A program made the translations under genes and the position numbers. Positions 15,790 through 25,728 of a DNA stretch of 64,000 nucleotides are shown here, one piece after another (position 1 is the stretch's first letter; each line of letters starts with the position of its first letter). Below the pieces are notes generated by a model that was given only the letters and a program-made list of their open reading frames with translations, had not been told where the DNA came from and did no database searches. Source of the stretch: Cytophagales bacterium. Its GTDB lineage: Bacteria > Bacteroidota > Bacteroidia > Cytophagales > Cyclobacteriaceae. The DNA is taken from positions 1 to 64,000 of the forward strand of contig JAFLBR010000002.1 of the NCBI GenBank assembly GCA_017303795.1. Direction: 5' to 3'.

Positions 15790-17139
15790 TTACTTCAAAT
15801 CCGAGAAGTCAAAACTGGTTTCCAGAAACTTGGTGGTAAACTTACCCGAGCGGAACGTAGGGTTATCCATCAGCTTTAAATGGAATGGTATTGTTGTCTT
15901 TACCCCTTCAATCACAAACTCGCTCAATGCACGCTTCATGCGCGTAATCACTTCCTCGCGCGATTGGCCGGTTACAATCAACTTACCAATCATGCTGTCG
16001 TAATTTGAGGGAATAGTATAGCCTGCATACACGTGGCTATCTACGCGCACCCCATGGCCACCCGGCTTGTGCAGGTTAATAATTTTACCCGGTGAAGGGC
16101 GGAAACCGTTGGCCGGATCTTCTGCATTGATGCGGCATTCCATAGCATACAGCATAGGGTAGTAGTTGGTACCGCTAATGGGCACACCCGCTGCTACTTT
16201 AATCTGTTCTTTAATTAAATCGTAGTTGGTTACTTCTTCGGTAATCGGGTGCTCTACCTGAATACGCGTATTCATTTCCATAAAATAGAAGTCGCCATGC
16301 TTGTCTACCAGAAACTCTATTGTACCCGCGCCTTCGTAGTTAATGGCCTTGGCACCTTTAATGGCGGCTTCGCCCATGCGGTCGCGCAACTCCTGGCTTA
16401 CTACCGGGCTGGGAGTTTCTTCTACCAGCTTCTGGTGCCTGCGTTGTATCGAGCAATCGCGCTCTGACAGGTGACATACTTTTCCGTATTGGTCGCCCAC
16501 CACTTGTATTTCGATGTGGCGCGGTTCTTCTACAAACTTTTCTAAGTATAAACCATCGTTACCAAAAGCAGCACCGGCTTCGCGCTTGGCATCGTCCCAT
16601 GCTTTTTTAAACTCCGATTCATCGTTGATGATGCGCATACCTTTACCACCACCACCGGCTGTTGCTTTTACAATTACCGGGTACTTAATTTCTTTGGCGA
16701 TCTTCAGGCCTTGCTCCATTGAATCGAGCAAACCTTCCGAACCGGGAATACACGGCACACCGGCCTTAATCATAGTTGCCTTGGCCGTGGCTTTATCGCC
16801 CATAGAGCGAATCATTTCGGGCGTGGGGCCAATAAATTTTATTCCATACTCGTGGCACACAGCCGAGAACTCTGCATTCTCCGAAAGGAAACCATAACCG
16901 GGATGAATAGCATCGGCATTGGTAATTTCGGCTGCGGAAATAATGCGTGGTATGTTGAGGTACGATTCTTTGCTGGGTGCGGCCCCGATACACACGGCTT
17001 CGTCAGCAAAGCGCACGTGCAGGCTTTCGCGATCGGCAGTGGAATAAACCGCTACCGTTTTAATGTCCATCTCCTTACAGGTGCGGATTACGCGTAGTGC
17101 AATTTCGCCCCGATTGGCAATTAATATTTTTTTAAACAT
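15790..17139 (-). CDS. accC: acetyl-CoA carboxylase, biotin carboxylase subunit
   Basis: The 449-residue product is the usual length of AccC. It carboxylates biotin on AccB with ATP and bicarbonate, the first half-reaction of malonyl-CoA synthesis. It begins [19 protein letters not shown], has the Gly-rich ATP loop GGGGKGMR (about 163-170), the [16 protein letters not shown] segment and the catalytic [15 protein letters not shown] motif. It lies 71 bases after accB, separated by iterated CTGG/GTTAC words, and ends at a strong terminator. Function is certain. Confidence 0.97.
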   Translation of the reverse strand: MFKKILIANRGEIALRVIRTCKEMDIKTVAVYSTADRESLHVRFADEAVCIGAAPSKESYLNIPRIISAAEITNADAIHPGYGFLSENAEFSAVCHEYGIKFIGPTPEMIRSMGDKATAKATMIKAGVPCIPGSEGLLDSMEQGLKIAKEIKYPVIVKATAGGGGKGMRIINDESEFKKAWDDAKREAGAAFGNDGLYLEKFVEEPRHIEIQVVGDQYGKVCHLSERDCSIQRRHQKLVEETPSPVVSQELRDRMGEAAIKGAKAINYEGAGTIEFLVDKHGDFYFMEMNTRIQVEHPITEEVTNYDLIKEQIKVAAGVPISGTNYYPMLYAMECRINAEDPANGFRPSPGKIINLHKPGGHGVRVDSHVYAGYTIPSNYDSMIGKLIVTGQSREEVITRMKRALSEFVIEGVKTTIPFHLKLMDNPTFRSGKFTTKFLETSFDFSDLK

Positions 17140-17210
17140 AACTGGTTTCTGGTTACTGGTTTCTGGTAACTGGCAACAAGTAACAAGCAGCCAGCAACCA
17201 GCAGCAAGTT
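17140..17210. repeat. iterated CTGGTTACTGG-type spacer between accB and accC
   Basis: The spacer consists largely of variants of CTGGTTACTGGTTTCTGG and CAAGTAACAAGCAG, with GTTAC and GTAAC as potential hairpin arms. It may fold in the accB-accC transcript. No conserved leader is recognised. Confidence 0.45.
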
Positions 17211-17753
17211 TTAATCAAGCTCTACTACAAACAACACCTGGTCGTATTCAACCGGGGTTGCGTTTTCTACCATTGCTTTTACGATGGTACCCGAAACTTC
17301 CGATTCAATTTCGTTGAACAACTTCATGGCTTCAATAATGCACACGGTTTGTCCTTTCGAAATTTTATCGCCCACCGATGCAAACGCAGGTGAGTCGGGG
17401 TTAGCCGAACGATAGAAGGTACCGATCATAGGCGATTTAACTTCAACCGTGTTTTTGCCAGATGCAGGCTTTTCCACTTTAGTGGGAGTTTGCACAGCAG
17501 GTGTGGTAACTGCAACGGGCGCTACTGACACAGGTGCAGCCATAACCGGAGCCGATGACTTGATTACTTTTTGATCGGGCTCGCGCTTTACGTGAAGTTT
17601 TAATTCTTTGGTTTCAATATCTACTTCGTTAAGACCAGAGTGGGCAATGAAGTCGATAAGATCCCGGATTTCAGAAGTTTTCATTTCAGCTTTTTTTGTG
17701 GGTTCGTTTGCGCTGCTTGCGCTTTTTCCGTTAGAGGTAGTTTTCTTTGCCAT
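17211..17753 (-). CDS. accB: acetyl-CoA carboxylase biotin carboxyl carrier protein
   Basis: The 180-residue protein has an N-terminal helical part (about 24-60), an Ala/Pro/Val-rich linker (about 65-100) and a C-terminal biotinyl domain with EAMK at 141-144; Lys144 is the biotin site. It carries CO2 between AccC and the carboxyltransferase in fatty acid synthesis. It follows efp by 7 bases and precedes accC, the common Bacteroidota order. The linker is the expected flexible hinge. Confidence 0.96.
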   Translation of the reverse strand: MAKKTTSNGKSASSANEPTKKAEMKTSEIRDLIDFIAHSGLNEVDIETKELKLHVKREPDQKVIKSSAPVMAAPVSVAPVAVTTPAVQTPTKVEKPASGKNTVEVKSPMIGTFYRSANPDSPAFASVGDKISKGQTVCIIEAMKLFNEIESEVSGTIVKAMVENATPVEYDQVLFVVELD

Positions 17754-17760
17754 GATTTAA

Positions 17761-18324
17761 TTATTTCACGCGTTCAACATACTCGCCTGTATCGGCTTTA
17801 ATCTTAATGTTATCGCCAGTATTTACAAACAATGGCACCTTAATTTCAGCACCTGTTTCAATAGTAGCCGATTTTAAGGTACGGGTTGCAGTATCGCCTG
17901 CAAGGCCGGGCTCGGTGTAAGTAACATTTACCACTACGTGCTGTGGTGGCTCGGCTGTAATCGGGTTGGTTCCGTTTTCAAATGCAATCAACAAGGTTAC
18001 ACCTTCTTTAATATAGTTTACCGATTGGCCCAATAACACTTTATCGATGTACACTTGCTCGAAGGTATCGTTATCCATACACACTAAGCTATCGCCATCG
18101 GCATACAGGTATTGGTACTCTTTGGTTTCAACACGCAGTTGATCTACAGCATCGCCCGGACGAAAACGGTTTTCAACAATTTTACCGGTGCGCACACTGC
18201 GCATTTTTACCTGATAGAAGGCCCGCAGGTTGCCGGGTGTACGGTGAATCAGTTCTTCCACCTGTACCACCTCGCCATTGTAGCGGATGTAGTTTCCTTT
18301 GCTTAGATCAGAGATAGTTGCCAT
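17761..18324 (-). CDS. efp: translation elongation factor P
   Basis: The 187-residue protein spans all three EF-P domains (KOW-like N-terminus, two OB domains ending GEYVERVK). EF-P binds between P and E sites and relieves stalling at polyproline. The domain I loop reads HRTPGNLRAF; alignment to E. coli puts Asn32 where the modified Lys34 sits. So neither EpmA-type lysylation nor EarP-type rhamnosylation of a Lys/Arg tip is expected. It starts the efp-accB-accC run with tight spacing. Confidence 0.97.
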   Translation of the reverse strand: MATISDLSKGNYIRYNGEVVQVEELIHRTPGNLRAFYQVKMRSVRTGKIVENRFRPGDAVDQLRVETKEYQYLYADGDSLVCMDNDTFEQVYIDKVLLGQSVNYIKEGVTLLIAFENGTNPITAEPPQHVVVNVTYTEPGLAGDTATRTLKSATIETGAEIKVPLFVNTGDNIKIKADTGEYVERVK

Positions 18325-18392
18325 AAAAAAATCAAACTTTAATTTACAAATGAAATGGTTAATGTCAATTATGAAAGGGGTGTGCGAGTGGG

Positions 18393-19391
18393 TTACTGGC
18401 CATTATAGGCCCATTTTACATAAACGGCACCCCAGGTAAAGCCTCCGCCAAAAGCGGCCATCAGTATGTTGTCGCCTTTTTTAAGTTGCTTTTCGTAATC
18501 CCACAACAATAATGGAATAGTGCCCGCGGTGGTGTTGCCATAGCGTTCTATGTTCATCATTACTTTTTCATCGCTAATGCCCACACGGTGTGCGGTGGCA
18601 TCTATAATACGTTTGTTGGCCTGGTGCGGAGCCAGCCACGTAATGTTATCGGCATTCAGGTTGTTGCGTTCAGCCACTTGTGCTGAAATGTCGGCCATGT
18701 TGGTAACGGCAAACTTAAATACAGCCGAACCAGCCTGATACACATAATGCTCGCGCTTGGCTATTGTTTCGGTAGAAGCAGGGTTGCGGCTACCACCGGC
18801 TTTCATATGCAAAAATTGTTCGCCACTGCCATCGCTGCGCAGTTCCCAATCCATTACACCAACATCTTCGGTAGTAGGTTCAAGTAAAACACAGCCGGCA
18901 CCATCGCCAAAAATGATACATGTAGTGCGATCGGTATAATCTACAATGGCCGACATTTTATCGCCACCAATTACCACCACTTTTTTATACATACCCGATT
19001 GTATGTAGCTGGCACCAGTAGCCAAGGCATATACAAAACCTGAGCAGGCCGCGCCCATATCAAAACTAAACGCATTGGTAGCACCAACAGCCGAGGCTAC
19101 AATGTTGGCTGTAGCCGGAAACGTCATGTCGGGGGTTACGGTAGCAAAAATGATAGCATCAATTTCTTTGGGATCGATTTTGGTTTTAGCCAGCATGTCG
19201 TTAACAGCAGCAATACCCATTACCGATACACCCAGGTTATCGCCTTTCAGAATTCTTCTTTCTTTAATGCCGGTGCGCGAAGTAATCCATTCATCGTTGG
19301 TTTCAACCATTTTCTCCAACTCATTGTTGGTAAGAATGTAGTCGGGTACATATCCACCAACTCCGGTTATAGCCGCTCTGATTTTGTTCAT
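18393..19391 (-). CDS. fabH: 3-oxoacyl-ACP synthase III
   Basis: The 332-residue KAS III starts fatty acid synthesis by condensing acyl-CoA with malonyl-ACP. The catalytic triad is visible: Cys116 in AACSGF, His256 in APHQANKR and Asn286 in YGNTTAG. Length and ends are standard. It precedes efp by 68 bases and follows rpmF-yceD, but a hairpin at 19451-19470 separates it from rpmF. No plsX lies between rpmF and fabH, unlike the order in many bacteria. Primer specificity (branched or straight) cannot be told. Confidence 0.96.
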   Translation of the reverse strand: MNKIRAAITGVGGYVPDYILTNNELEKMVETNDEWITSRTGIKERRILKGDNLGVSVMGIAAVNDMLAKTKIDPKEIDAIIFATVTPDMTFPATANIVASAVGATNAFSFDMGAACSGFVYALATGASYIQSGMYKKVVVIGGDKMSAIVDYTDRTTCIIFGDGAGCVLLEPTTEDVGVMDWELRSDGSGEQFLHMKAGGSRNPASTETIAKREHYVYQAGSAVFKFAVTNMADISAQVAERNNLNADNITWLAPHQANKRIIDATAHRVGISDEKVMMNIERYGNTTAGTIPLLLWDYEKQLKKGDNILMAAFGGGFTWGAVYVKWAYNGQ

Positions 19392-19435
19392 ATGGTTTGT
19401 TACGTGTGGGATAATCTCAAATTTTTAAGCCTTCC

Positions 19436-19470
19436 TTATAAAAAACAAAGGCCCGGTTTACCAACCGGGC
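19436..19470 (-). terminator. terminator after rpmF
   Basis: GCCCGGTT and AACCGGGC form a perfect 8-bp stem with a TACC loop at 19451-19470. On the minus strand it is followed by CTTTGTTTTTTAT, a good U-tract. It sits between rpmF and fabH. Confidence 0.85.
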
Positions 19471-19559
19471 ATTAACAACGCGTACGTTACTTGTGCTTTT
19501 CGGGATTGCGAGAAGCTGATGGAGAACGGAAAGTTTTGCTTTCGCAGAACACGGGCGTA

Positions 19560-19751
19560 TTAAGCCAGTACTTCTTTCTCCATTACCACATTACCCTTAA
19601 AGTACAGCTTGCCTTCGTGCCAGAAAGCGCGGTGTGGTAGGTGGTTTTCGCCAGTAGTAGGGCACACCGCCATTTGCTTGGGCGTTGCCTTGTAATGGGT
19701 TCTTCTTTTATCTCTTCTTGTTTTCGAGGTCTTACGTTTCGGATTTGGCAT
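19560..19751 (-). CDS. rpmF: 50S ribosomal protein L32
   Basis: The 63-residue protein matches bacterial L32: [20 protein letters not shown] at the N-terminus, then [14 protein letters not shown]. It belongs to the large subunit near the exit tunnel. Only one Cys remains, so this is the non-zinc form. It follows yceD by 34 bases, the conserved yceD-rpmF pair. Confidence 0.97.
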   Translation of the reverse strand: MPNPKRKTSKTRRDKRRTHYKATPKQMAVCPTTGENHLPHRAFWHEGKLYFKGNVVMEKEVLA

Positions 19752-19785
19752 AACCTATTCTATTTAACTTTTTACTTGTTCTGTT

Positions 19786-20298
19786 TTACTTTAACTTTTT
19801 CAATTTCTCCCAGCGGGGATCGATTGAATCATTCTCTTTTTCTTCTGTTTCGGTTGGTGAAGTGGAATACACCACGGGTTGGTCACTTTCGGCTTCGTTG
19901 GCAAAGCGTGGGTGCAATCTCTTCATGGGTATAGCCAGTGCAATAAATTCGTATAAGTACTGCCCCAGGTCAATGCTGTCCTGATCGCGCGTAATAATTA
20001 CAATTTCATCGCTTATTTCCTGCGCTTCTTCTCCGTATTTGAAAACCATTTTTCGGTTTTCGGTTATCGGAAAATCAAACGGCTCTAATGTACGATCGCA
20101 CACCAGGGCTGCCTGGCCGGAAATTTTAAAATTCACTTCAATGAACGTCTCTTTTTTATCGAGTACCACTTCAACATCAAACCGGCCATCCGAAACGGAT
20201 TCGGTGCCGTACTTTTCAAAGAAACCTTTTTCGAGGTGGTAGTTGAAAAGATGGGCCTTTTTACTGAGGCCAATGATATTAACTGCGAACTCTTTCAA
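19786..20298 (-). CDS. yceD: YceD/DUF177-family protein
   Basis: The 170-residue protein has the DUF177 hallmark ALVCDRTLEPFDFPI, where most homologues have a Cys-containing strand, followed by an acidic middle and ALAIPMKRLHPRF. YceD proteins are linked to 23S rRNA maturation and are almost always next to rpmF, as here. The acidic C-terminus ends DPRWEKLKKLK, the usual DPRWAKL-type tail. Assignment is firm; the mechanism is poorly known. Confidence 0.9.
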   Translation of the reverse strand: MKEFAVNIIGLSKKAHLFNYHLEKGFFEKYGTESVSDGRFDVEVVLDKKETFIEVNFKISGQAALVCDRTLEPFDFPITENRKMVFKYGEEAQEISDEIVIITRDQDSIDLGQYLYEFIALAIPMKRLHPRFANEAESDQPVVYSTSPTETEEKENDSIDPRWEKLKKLK

Positions 20299-20411
20299 AC
20301 CCGAAGGTTTTTAAAATGAGCGGGCAAATTTATCAGTATTTATCGGATTTACGCCTTTTGGGGCCGCTTTTTTGAGCATTTTATAACGAGCCTACTTCTG
20401 CGCGGCAGTTA

Positions 20412-20798
20412 TTACCAGTATTCTGCGAAAACTGTGCTTTTTAATTCGCTATGTGGCTTTTTCCCCGAATTTTCTATCAGATAGTCCACCACGTTTTTCT
20501 TAAAGCCCAGCTTAATTGCGATGCTTTTGGTAAAAATAACCTCGCTTTCAAACACTTTCTGGTCGGCAAAGATCAATTCAATGCAATCCACCAGGTAGTC
20601 GAACTTCTGGTCGTTTGAAAGTGCACCCAGCGTATCGATGGGTTCGGGGTTGCGCACCAACTGATTTACTTCTTCTTCGGGAAACTTTCTGTCGTTAGCA
20701 ATTTTCAGAATCATTTCGCGCTCAGCTCGGGCAAAGTGTTTGTCGGCTTCGGCCAGTTGAATCAGGATGTTGAGTTTCTTTTTAGTAACAATGTCCAT
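20412..20798 (-). CDS. TerB-like small protein
   Basis: The 128-residue protein is helical, with acidic pairs (LAEADKHFARAEREMILKIA and ELIFADQKVFESEVIFTKSIA) that recall the TerB/DjlA N-terminal fold, whose two sites bind metal. No signal or membrane segment is seen. It lies alone between pdxA and yceD on the minus strand. The fold assignment is moderately sure; no function can be given. Confidence 0.65.
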   Translation of the reverse strand: MDIVTKKKLNILIQLAEADKHFARAEREMILKIANDRKFPEEEVNQLVRNPEPIDTLGALSNDQKFDYLVDCIELIFADQKVFESEVIFTKSIAIKLGFKKNVVDYLIENSGKKPHSELKSTVFAEYW

Positions 20799-20893
20799 TC
20801 GCTCCGTCTCACGTGTTTGTTTTCAAAGTACACACTTATTGTGAGGTATCCGTATCTGCGCAGACGAACGAGCAAAAAACGATGTAAGGTTTC

Positions 20894-21916
20894 TTATTTT
20901 TCTACCGTTTGTTCTAACCTATTCTTAATAATATCGCAAGCAACGTACATGGCTTGCCGCATAGAACTTTCACTGGCCTGATTTTTTCCGGCAAGGTTAT
21001 AGGCAGTACCATGATCGGGCGAAGTGCGCACATAAGGCAGCCCGGCAGTATAGTTTATCCCCGATTCGAACGATAACGTTTTGAAAGCTACCAGCCCCTG
21101 ATCGTGATACATGGCTACAATACCATCGTATTTGCTATGCTGTCCACTGGCAAAAAAACCATCGGCCGGAAAGGGCCCAAAAATCAATTTACCTTTTGTC
21201 TTCAGATCGTTGATTACGGGTTTGATTACATCTAATTCTTCGCGGCCCAATAAACCTTCATCGCCAGCATGTGGGTTTAATCCCAGTACAGCAATTTTTG
21301 GTTTGTTGATTAAGAAGTCTTGCTTCAGCGAAAGCTCCATTAACCGGATTTTAAGTTCTACGCGTTCTTTGGTGATGAAAGTTGGAATATCTTTTACGGG
21401 TACATGTTCGGTAACCAAACCTACGCGCAGGTTTTCGCCTACCATTAGCATCAGGCTTTCGCCTGCGTTAAATTCTTGTGTTAAATATTCGGTGTGGCCC
21501 TGAAATGGAAAATCTTCACCATGTATGGTGTTCTTATCAATGGGGCCGGTAACCAAACCATCCAGATGACCTTCTTTTAAATCTTCTACCGCGCGTTTTA
21601 AGCTTGTTAAAGCAGCCTTTGCGGTTTGTTTAGAGGGCTGGCCGGGGTTTAGCTCAATCATTTCTTCCCAGCAATTTACCACGTTAATGGCTTTGGTAAA
21701 ATATTGTCCTTTGGTTTTAACCTGTGAGTAGTTAAAATCTTCAAGGCCCATTTGTTTGCGATAGTAGGAGAGTACTTTGGTTGAACCATATACAACGGGT
21801 GTAAACAAATTAAGTAAGCGACTATCGGCAAGTGCTTTAATTATAACTTCGGCACCAATGCCATTAAGATCGCCAATAGTAATACCAATGCGGGGTTTAT
21901 CTGAAGAGGTGTTCAT
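20894..21916 (-). CDS. pdxA: 4-hydroxythreonine-4-phosphate dehydrogenase
   Basis: The 340-residue protein oxidises 4-phosphohydroxy-L-threonine in the deoxyxylulose-5-phosphate-independent branch point of pyridoxal phosphate synthesis. Metal-binding His are visible: H141 in GHTEYL, H216 in LNPHAGDE and H271 in MYHDQGL. The N-terminus GITIGDLNGIGAEV matches the usual GDPaGIGPE signature with small changes. It is divergent from rsmA, 92 bases apart, so both promoters share that gap. Confidence 0.95.
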   Translation of the reverse strand: MNTSSDKPRIGITIGDLNGIGAEVIIKALADSRLLNLFTPVVYGSTKVLSYYRKQMGLEDFNYSQVKTKGQYFTKAINVVNCWEEMIELNPGQPSKQTAKAALTSLKRAVEDLKEGHLDGLVTGPIDKNTIHGEDFPFQGHTEYLTQEFNAGESLMLMVGENLRVGLVTEHVPVKDIPTFITKERVELKIRLMELSLKQDFLINKPKIAVLGLNPHAGDEGLLGREELDVIKPVINDLKTKGKLIFGPFPADGFFASGQHSKYDGIVAMYHDQGLVAFKTLSFESGINYTAGLPYVRTSPDHGTAYNLAGKNQASESSMRQAMYVACDIIKNRLEQTVEK

Positions 21917-22008
21917 AGTAAAAAGAAACGTGTGTAGCTCGCAAGTTAATCTAAATTTATTGTTTTGAATTTATAGTGCGTAGTTTGCACACGATCTGAT
22001 ATAACCTG

Positions 22009-22794
22009 ATGAGTGTACGTCCGAAAAAATTTCTGGGTCAGCATTTTTTAAAAGATAAAAGTGTGGCCGAACGCATTGTAGAGGCTTTGCTATTACCCGA
22101 TGCAGCCCAACAGGTTGTTGAAATTGGCCCCGGCACCGGTGTGCTTACGCAGTTTCTGGTAGCAAAGCCAGCAGTCGATTTACAACTTGTAGAAATTGAT
22201 CGCGAATCGGTTGCGTATCTGAAGCAACATTATCCACAGCTTGATTCTAAAATAACCGAAGGCGACTTTCTGGAACTTGATCTGCATACAAAGTTTGAAA
22301 CACCCTTGTTGATTATTGGTAATTTTCCATACAACATTTCATCACAAATATTTTTTAAAATCCTGGAACACCGTAACCAGGTAACGCAGGTGGTGTGTAT
22401 GCTGCAAAAAGAAGTGGCCGATAGGATTGCTGAAAAGCCGGGCAGCAAAACGTATGGTATTTTAAGCGTGTTATTACAAGCTTACTACGATGTTACGTAT
22501 TTGTTTAAAGTACCACCCGGTGTTTTCTTTCCACCACCCAAAGTTATGTCGGCTGTAATTCGCTTAACGCGAAATAGTCGTACCCAATTAGGGTGCGATG
22601 AAGCTTTGTTTAAAGCAGTAGTAAAACAAGCATTTCAAAACAGGCGCAAGACCTTGCGCAACGCACTTAAAATTTTAAATTTGCCGGCCTCTTTAGTGGC
22701 CCATCCGCTTATGGAGAAGCGGGCCGAACAATTAGATGTAGAGCAATTTATTTTTCTAACCCTTCAACTGGAGCAGAGTCGTGAAGCACGTTGA
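22009..22794 (+). CDS. rsmA: 16S rRNA (adenine1518-N6/adenine1519-N6)-dimethyltransferase
   Basis: The 261-residue KsgA/RsmA enzyme dimethylates two adjacent adenines near the 3' end of 16S rRNA. SAM motif I is VEIGPGTGVLT (37-47), the acidic VEIDRES follows at 61-67, and the catalytic NFPYN lies at 105-109. It begins KFLGQHFLKD, as in most homologues. The gene overlaps mgtE by 14 bases, so the two are translationally coupled. Confidence 0.96.
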   Translation: MSVRPKKFLGQHFLKDKSVAERIVEALLLPDAAQQVVEIGPGTGVLTQFLVAKPAVDLQLVEIDRESVAYLKQHYPQLDSKITEGDFLELDLHTKFETPLLIIGNFPYNISSQIFFKILEHRNQVTQVVCMLQKEVADRIAEKPGSKTYGILSVLLQAYYDVTYLFKVPPGVFFPPPKVMSAVIRLTRNSRTQLGCDEALFKAVVKQAFQNRRKTLRNALKILNLPASLVAHPLMEKRAEQLDVEQFIFLTLQLEQSREAR

Positions 22795-24133
22795 ATTTGA
22801 GTTGAACAAAGAATTTCGGGACCGCTTTCAGCAAGCGCTTGACGAGCGCGATAGTGATTTTGTACGCACTTCGCTCGAAGAAATTAATCCGGCCGATATA
22901 ACGGCATTGCTTTACGAGTTTAATGGTGAAGAATCCAAGTATGTATTGGATTTGCTTTCGGTTGAAGTTCGCTCTAAAATCATTAACGATTTAGACAGCG
23001 ATACCCGCAAAACTTTCCTTACACATTATACCGCCACCGAAATCACGGAAGTGGTTAACCAATTGGATTCGGATGATGCGGCTGATATTCTGAACGAATT
23101 ACCCATTAAGACCAGCGAGGAGATTATTGCCAGCCTCGATCCGGATTTAAAATCGCAAGTAATTGATCTGCTGCGCTACGATGAGAACGTAGCCGGTGGT
23201 TTGATGGCGAAGGAATTAATAAAAGCGCAGGCCGATTGGAATGTGGTGCAGTGTGTAGAAGAAATTCGCAAGCAAGCCGAGAACGTAACCAAGTTTTATA
23301 CGGTATATGTAGTGGACGATGCCGATAGACTGCTGGGCAAAGTATCGTTGCAAAAACTTATCCTCACCGACTCGCGCACCATTGTTAAAGATTTGCTGGA
23401 TGAGGATGTGGTTTCGGTTGAAACCTACATGGAAGACCGTGAGGTTGCCGAAATAATGAGTAAGTACGACCTTGAATCGGTGCCGGTTGTAAATTCGCAA
23501 GGGCAATTGGTAGGTCGCATTACGATTGATGATGTGGTAGATGTAATTACCGAACAAGCAGAAGAAGACCGCCAGTTGATGTCGGGTATTACCGAAGATG
23601 TAGAAGAGGACGATAGCGTGTGGCGCAATACGCGTGCGCGGTTACCGTGGTTGTTGATTGGAATTTTGGGAGGCTTGATCAGTGCCCGTTTCATGGGCTT
23701 TTTTGAACGAGAGATTGCGCAGATAACAGCCATAGCATTTTTTGTTCCCCTTATTCAGGCTACAGGCGGAAATGTGGGGATTCAAACTTCATCCTTAATT
23801 GTGCAGAGTTTAATGAAACCTGGCTTTGTTGACGATGGCCTTTGGAAGCGTTTGCTGAAAGTATTTAGCGTAGCCTTGCTCAACGGTTTTTTTCTGGGCT
23901 TGATTGTATTTGGTGTAAACCGGATTGTGTTTGGCAACGATCCACTTAATCTGGTGGTTTCGCTGGCCCTGTTCTTTGTAGTGGTGTTTGCTTCCTTTGT
24001 GGGCACCATAACACCTATCATTCTCAATCGATTCGGGTTTAATCCGGCACTCGCCTCTGGGCCGTTTATCACCACCACCAACGACTTGTTAGGCTTGGGT
24101 GTTTATTTTCTTACTATCCATCTTTTGTTGTAA
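22781..24133 (+). CDS. mgtE: MgtE-type magnesium transporter
   Basis: The 450-residue protein has the full MgtE architecture: an N-terminal superhelical domain (about 20-125, LDSDDAADILNELP), a CBS pair (about 135-255), a connecting helix and five membrane segments (about 285-450) with the pore phrase TGGNVGIQTSSLIVQ. It carries Mg2+ into the cell and is gated by cytosolic Mg2+. The start overlaps the rsmA end by 14 bases. Confidence 0.95.
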   Translation: MKHVEFELNKEFRDRFQQALDERDSDFVRTSLEEINPADITALLYEFNGEESKYVLDLLSVEVRSKIINDLDSDTRKTFLTHYTATEITEVVNQLDSDDAADILNELPIKTSEEIIASLDPDLKSQVIDLLRYDENVAGGLMAKELIKAQADWNVVQCVEEIRKQAENVTKFYTVYVVDDADRLLGKVSLQKLILTDSRTIVKDLLDEDVVSVETYMEDREVAEIMSKYDLESVPVVNSQGQLVGRITIDDVVDVITEQAEEDRQLMSGITEDVEEDDSVWRNTRARLPWLLIGILGGLISARFMGFFEREIAQITAIAFFVPLIQATGGNVGIQTSSLIVQSLMKPGFVDDGLWKRLLKVFSVALLNGFFLGLIVFGVNRIVFGNDPLNLVVSLALFFVVVFASFVGTITPIILNRFGFNPALASGPFITTTNDLLGLGVYFLTIHLLL

Positions 24134-24273
24134 CTTCTCGCTTGGAAAGGCACTAAACCAAAAGCTACACGTAATGAAGGCGTACTATTATTATCTTTAT
24201 TGCTGTAGTATGGTTTTACTTTTTTAGTTTTATTTGAAAACCAGTAAGTGATTACCGGTACGTTTAATGTGTT

Positions 24274-25119
24274 ATGCCCCGCTTTAAGAAATTTAAACAT
24301 ACCCTTGTAGAGCGTTTCAATACTATTATTGAGAAGCCTTTACTTACTTCTACCATAGTATTGGCTGGGGTGGCGATACTGGTGCTTAGTCTAAGCTTCA
24401 GTTACTATCTGAACGACTTCGACAATTTTTGGGAGCAGATTTTAGTGGAGGCGCACGGAATGATTTTCGATATTGCCATTATCGGTATTTTGATTTTCTG
24501 GTTGAATCAGAATGGGGAAACCCGGCAACGCATCCGAACTTATAAAGATGAGATTGATGACTTCCGGTTGTGGGAGTCGGACGAAGCGGCATTTCGTACC
24601 GTAGGTAATATCAAGCGTTTAAACCGGCATAAAATACACGAGATTAATCTGGTGAACTGCCACCTGGCCCGCACCAATCTTAACTATGTAAACCTGAAAG
24701 GCTCCAATCTTAATTCGGCAAACTTTTCCAGTTCCTCGTTAATAGAAACAAACATGGAAAACACCCGCCTTAACCAAACTAACTTCGAAAATGCCAACCT
24801 GAATCAAGCTATGCTAAAGGGTTCGTATGCCAGTGGTGCTAATTTTAAAGATGCTTTCTTAATCAAGTCTCAATTTGAAAATTCATTTCTGATTAAAACT
24901 AATTTTAAAAATGCGTTTTTAATGGAAGCAAATCTTTCCGGCAGTTATCTGATGGGTGCCGATTTTGAAAATGCCAGTTTATATAAGGCTGATTTACGTG
25001 GTGTAAAAGGGTTAACGGTAGAGCAACTTACAAAAGCCAAAACTTTATACCTGGCAAAATTTGATGATGAAATTCTGGAACAGATTAAACTTACGCTGCC
25101 CGAGTTGGTAGGCGCTTAA
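24274..25119 (+). CDS. membrane-anchored pentapeptide-repeat protein
   Basis: The 281-residue protein has two hydrophobic segments (about 24-47 and 60-77), then a linker and a pentapeptide-repeat region (about 120-235) with A/N-L/F-x-x patterns such as NLKGSNLNSANFSSSSL and TNFENANLNQ. Such repeats fold into a right-handed beta-helix; here it would face the cytoplasm. It ends at a strong terminator, so it is a separate unit 140 bases after mgtE. No specific function is known for this type. Confidence 0.85.
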   Translation: MPRFKKFKHTLVERFNTIIEKPLLTSTIVLAGVAILVLSLSFSYYLNDFDNFWEQILVEAHGMIFDIAIIGILIFWLNQNGETRQRIRTYKDEIDDFRLWESDEAAFRTVGNIKRLNRHKIHEINLVNCHLARTNLNYVNLKGSNLNSANFSSSSLIETNMENTRLNQTNFENANLNQAMLKGSYASGANFKDAFLIKSQFENSFLIKTNFKNAFLMEANLSGSYLMGADFENASLYKADLRGVKGLTVEQLTKAKTLYLAKFDDEILEQIKLTLPELVGA

Positions 25120-25164
25120 TTTTGTTTTAGTGAATTAAAAGAATACTTTTGAAACATAATTCAG

Positions 25165-25206
25165 ACAACGGCTTTCCAATGCGGTAAAGCCGTTGTTCTT
25201 TTTTTG
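25165..25206 (+). terminator. rho-independent terminator after the pentapeptide-repeat gene
   Basis: ACAACGGCTTT and AAAGCCGTTGT form an 11-bp stem with a 10-base loop, followed by a T-rich tract (TCTTTTTTTG). It lies 46 bases after the stop codon. Confidence 0.93.
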
Positions 25207-25251
25207 TCGGGTTTGGAATGAACATCGGCATGAATTTAAAACACGAAGGTT

Positions 25252-25728
25252 ATGAGCAAAAAGATTTCGTATTACACCAAAGAAGGGTTAGATAGACTTA
25301 CGCAAGAGCTTAGCACGCTTAAGACAAAAGGTCGTGCCGATATTGCTAAACAAATTGCAGAAGCTCGCGACAAAGGCGACTTGAGTGAAAATGCTGAGTA
25401 CGATGCAGCAAAAGATGCACAAGGTCATCTGGAAGCAAAGATTGCACAATTAGAAGATTTGTTGAGCAATGCTCGCTTGCTAGACGAAACCAAAATCGAC
25501 ACCAGTTCGGTATCGATTCTTTCTAAAGTTACCATCAAAAATAAAAAGAATGGAGCTTCGGTTACGTATATGTTGGTATCGGAAGAAGAAGCTGATCTGA
25601 AGGCAGGAAAAATCTCAACTCAATCGCCTATTGGTAAAGGTTTGCTCGGTAAAAAGAAAGGCGATACCGCAGTAATTAAAACGCCTGCTGGTGAAATGGA
25701 ATTTGAAGTGGTGAACATTACTGCCTGA
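25252..25728 (+). CDS. greA: transcription elongation factor GreA
   Basis: The 158-residue protein has the GreA N-terminal coiled coil (about 8-75, with the tip phrase ARDKGDLSENAEYDAAKDAQ carrying the acidic catalytic residues) and a C-terminal FKBP-like domain (STQSPIGKGLLGKKKGDTA). It stimulates RNA cleavage in backtracked RNA polymerase. The stop overlaps the next start by one base (TGATG), so it is coupled to the HIT gene. Confidence 0.96.
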   Translation: MSKKISYYTKEGLDRLTQELSTLKTKGRADIAKQIAEARDKGDLSENAEYDAAKDAQGHLEAKIAQLEDLLSNARLLDETKIDTSSVSILSKVTIKNKKNGASVTYMLVSEEEADLKAGKISTQSPIGKGLLGKKKGDTAVIKTPAGEMEFEVVNITA

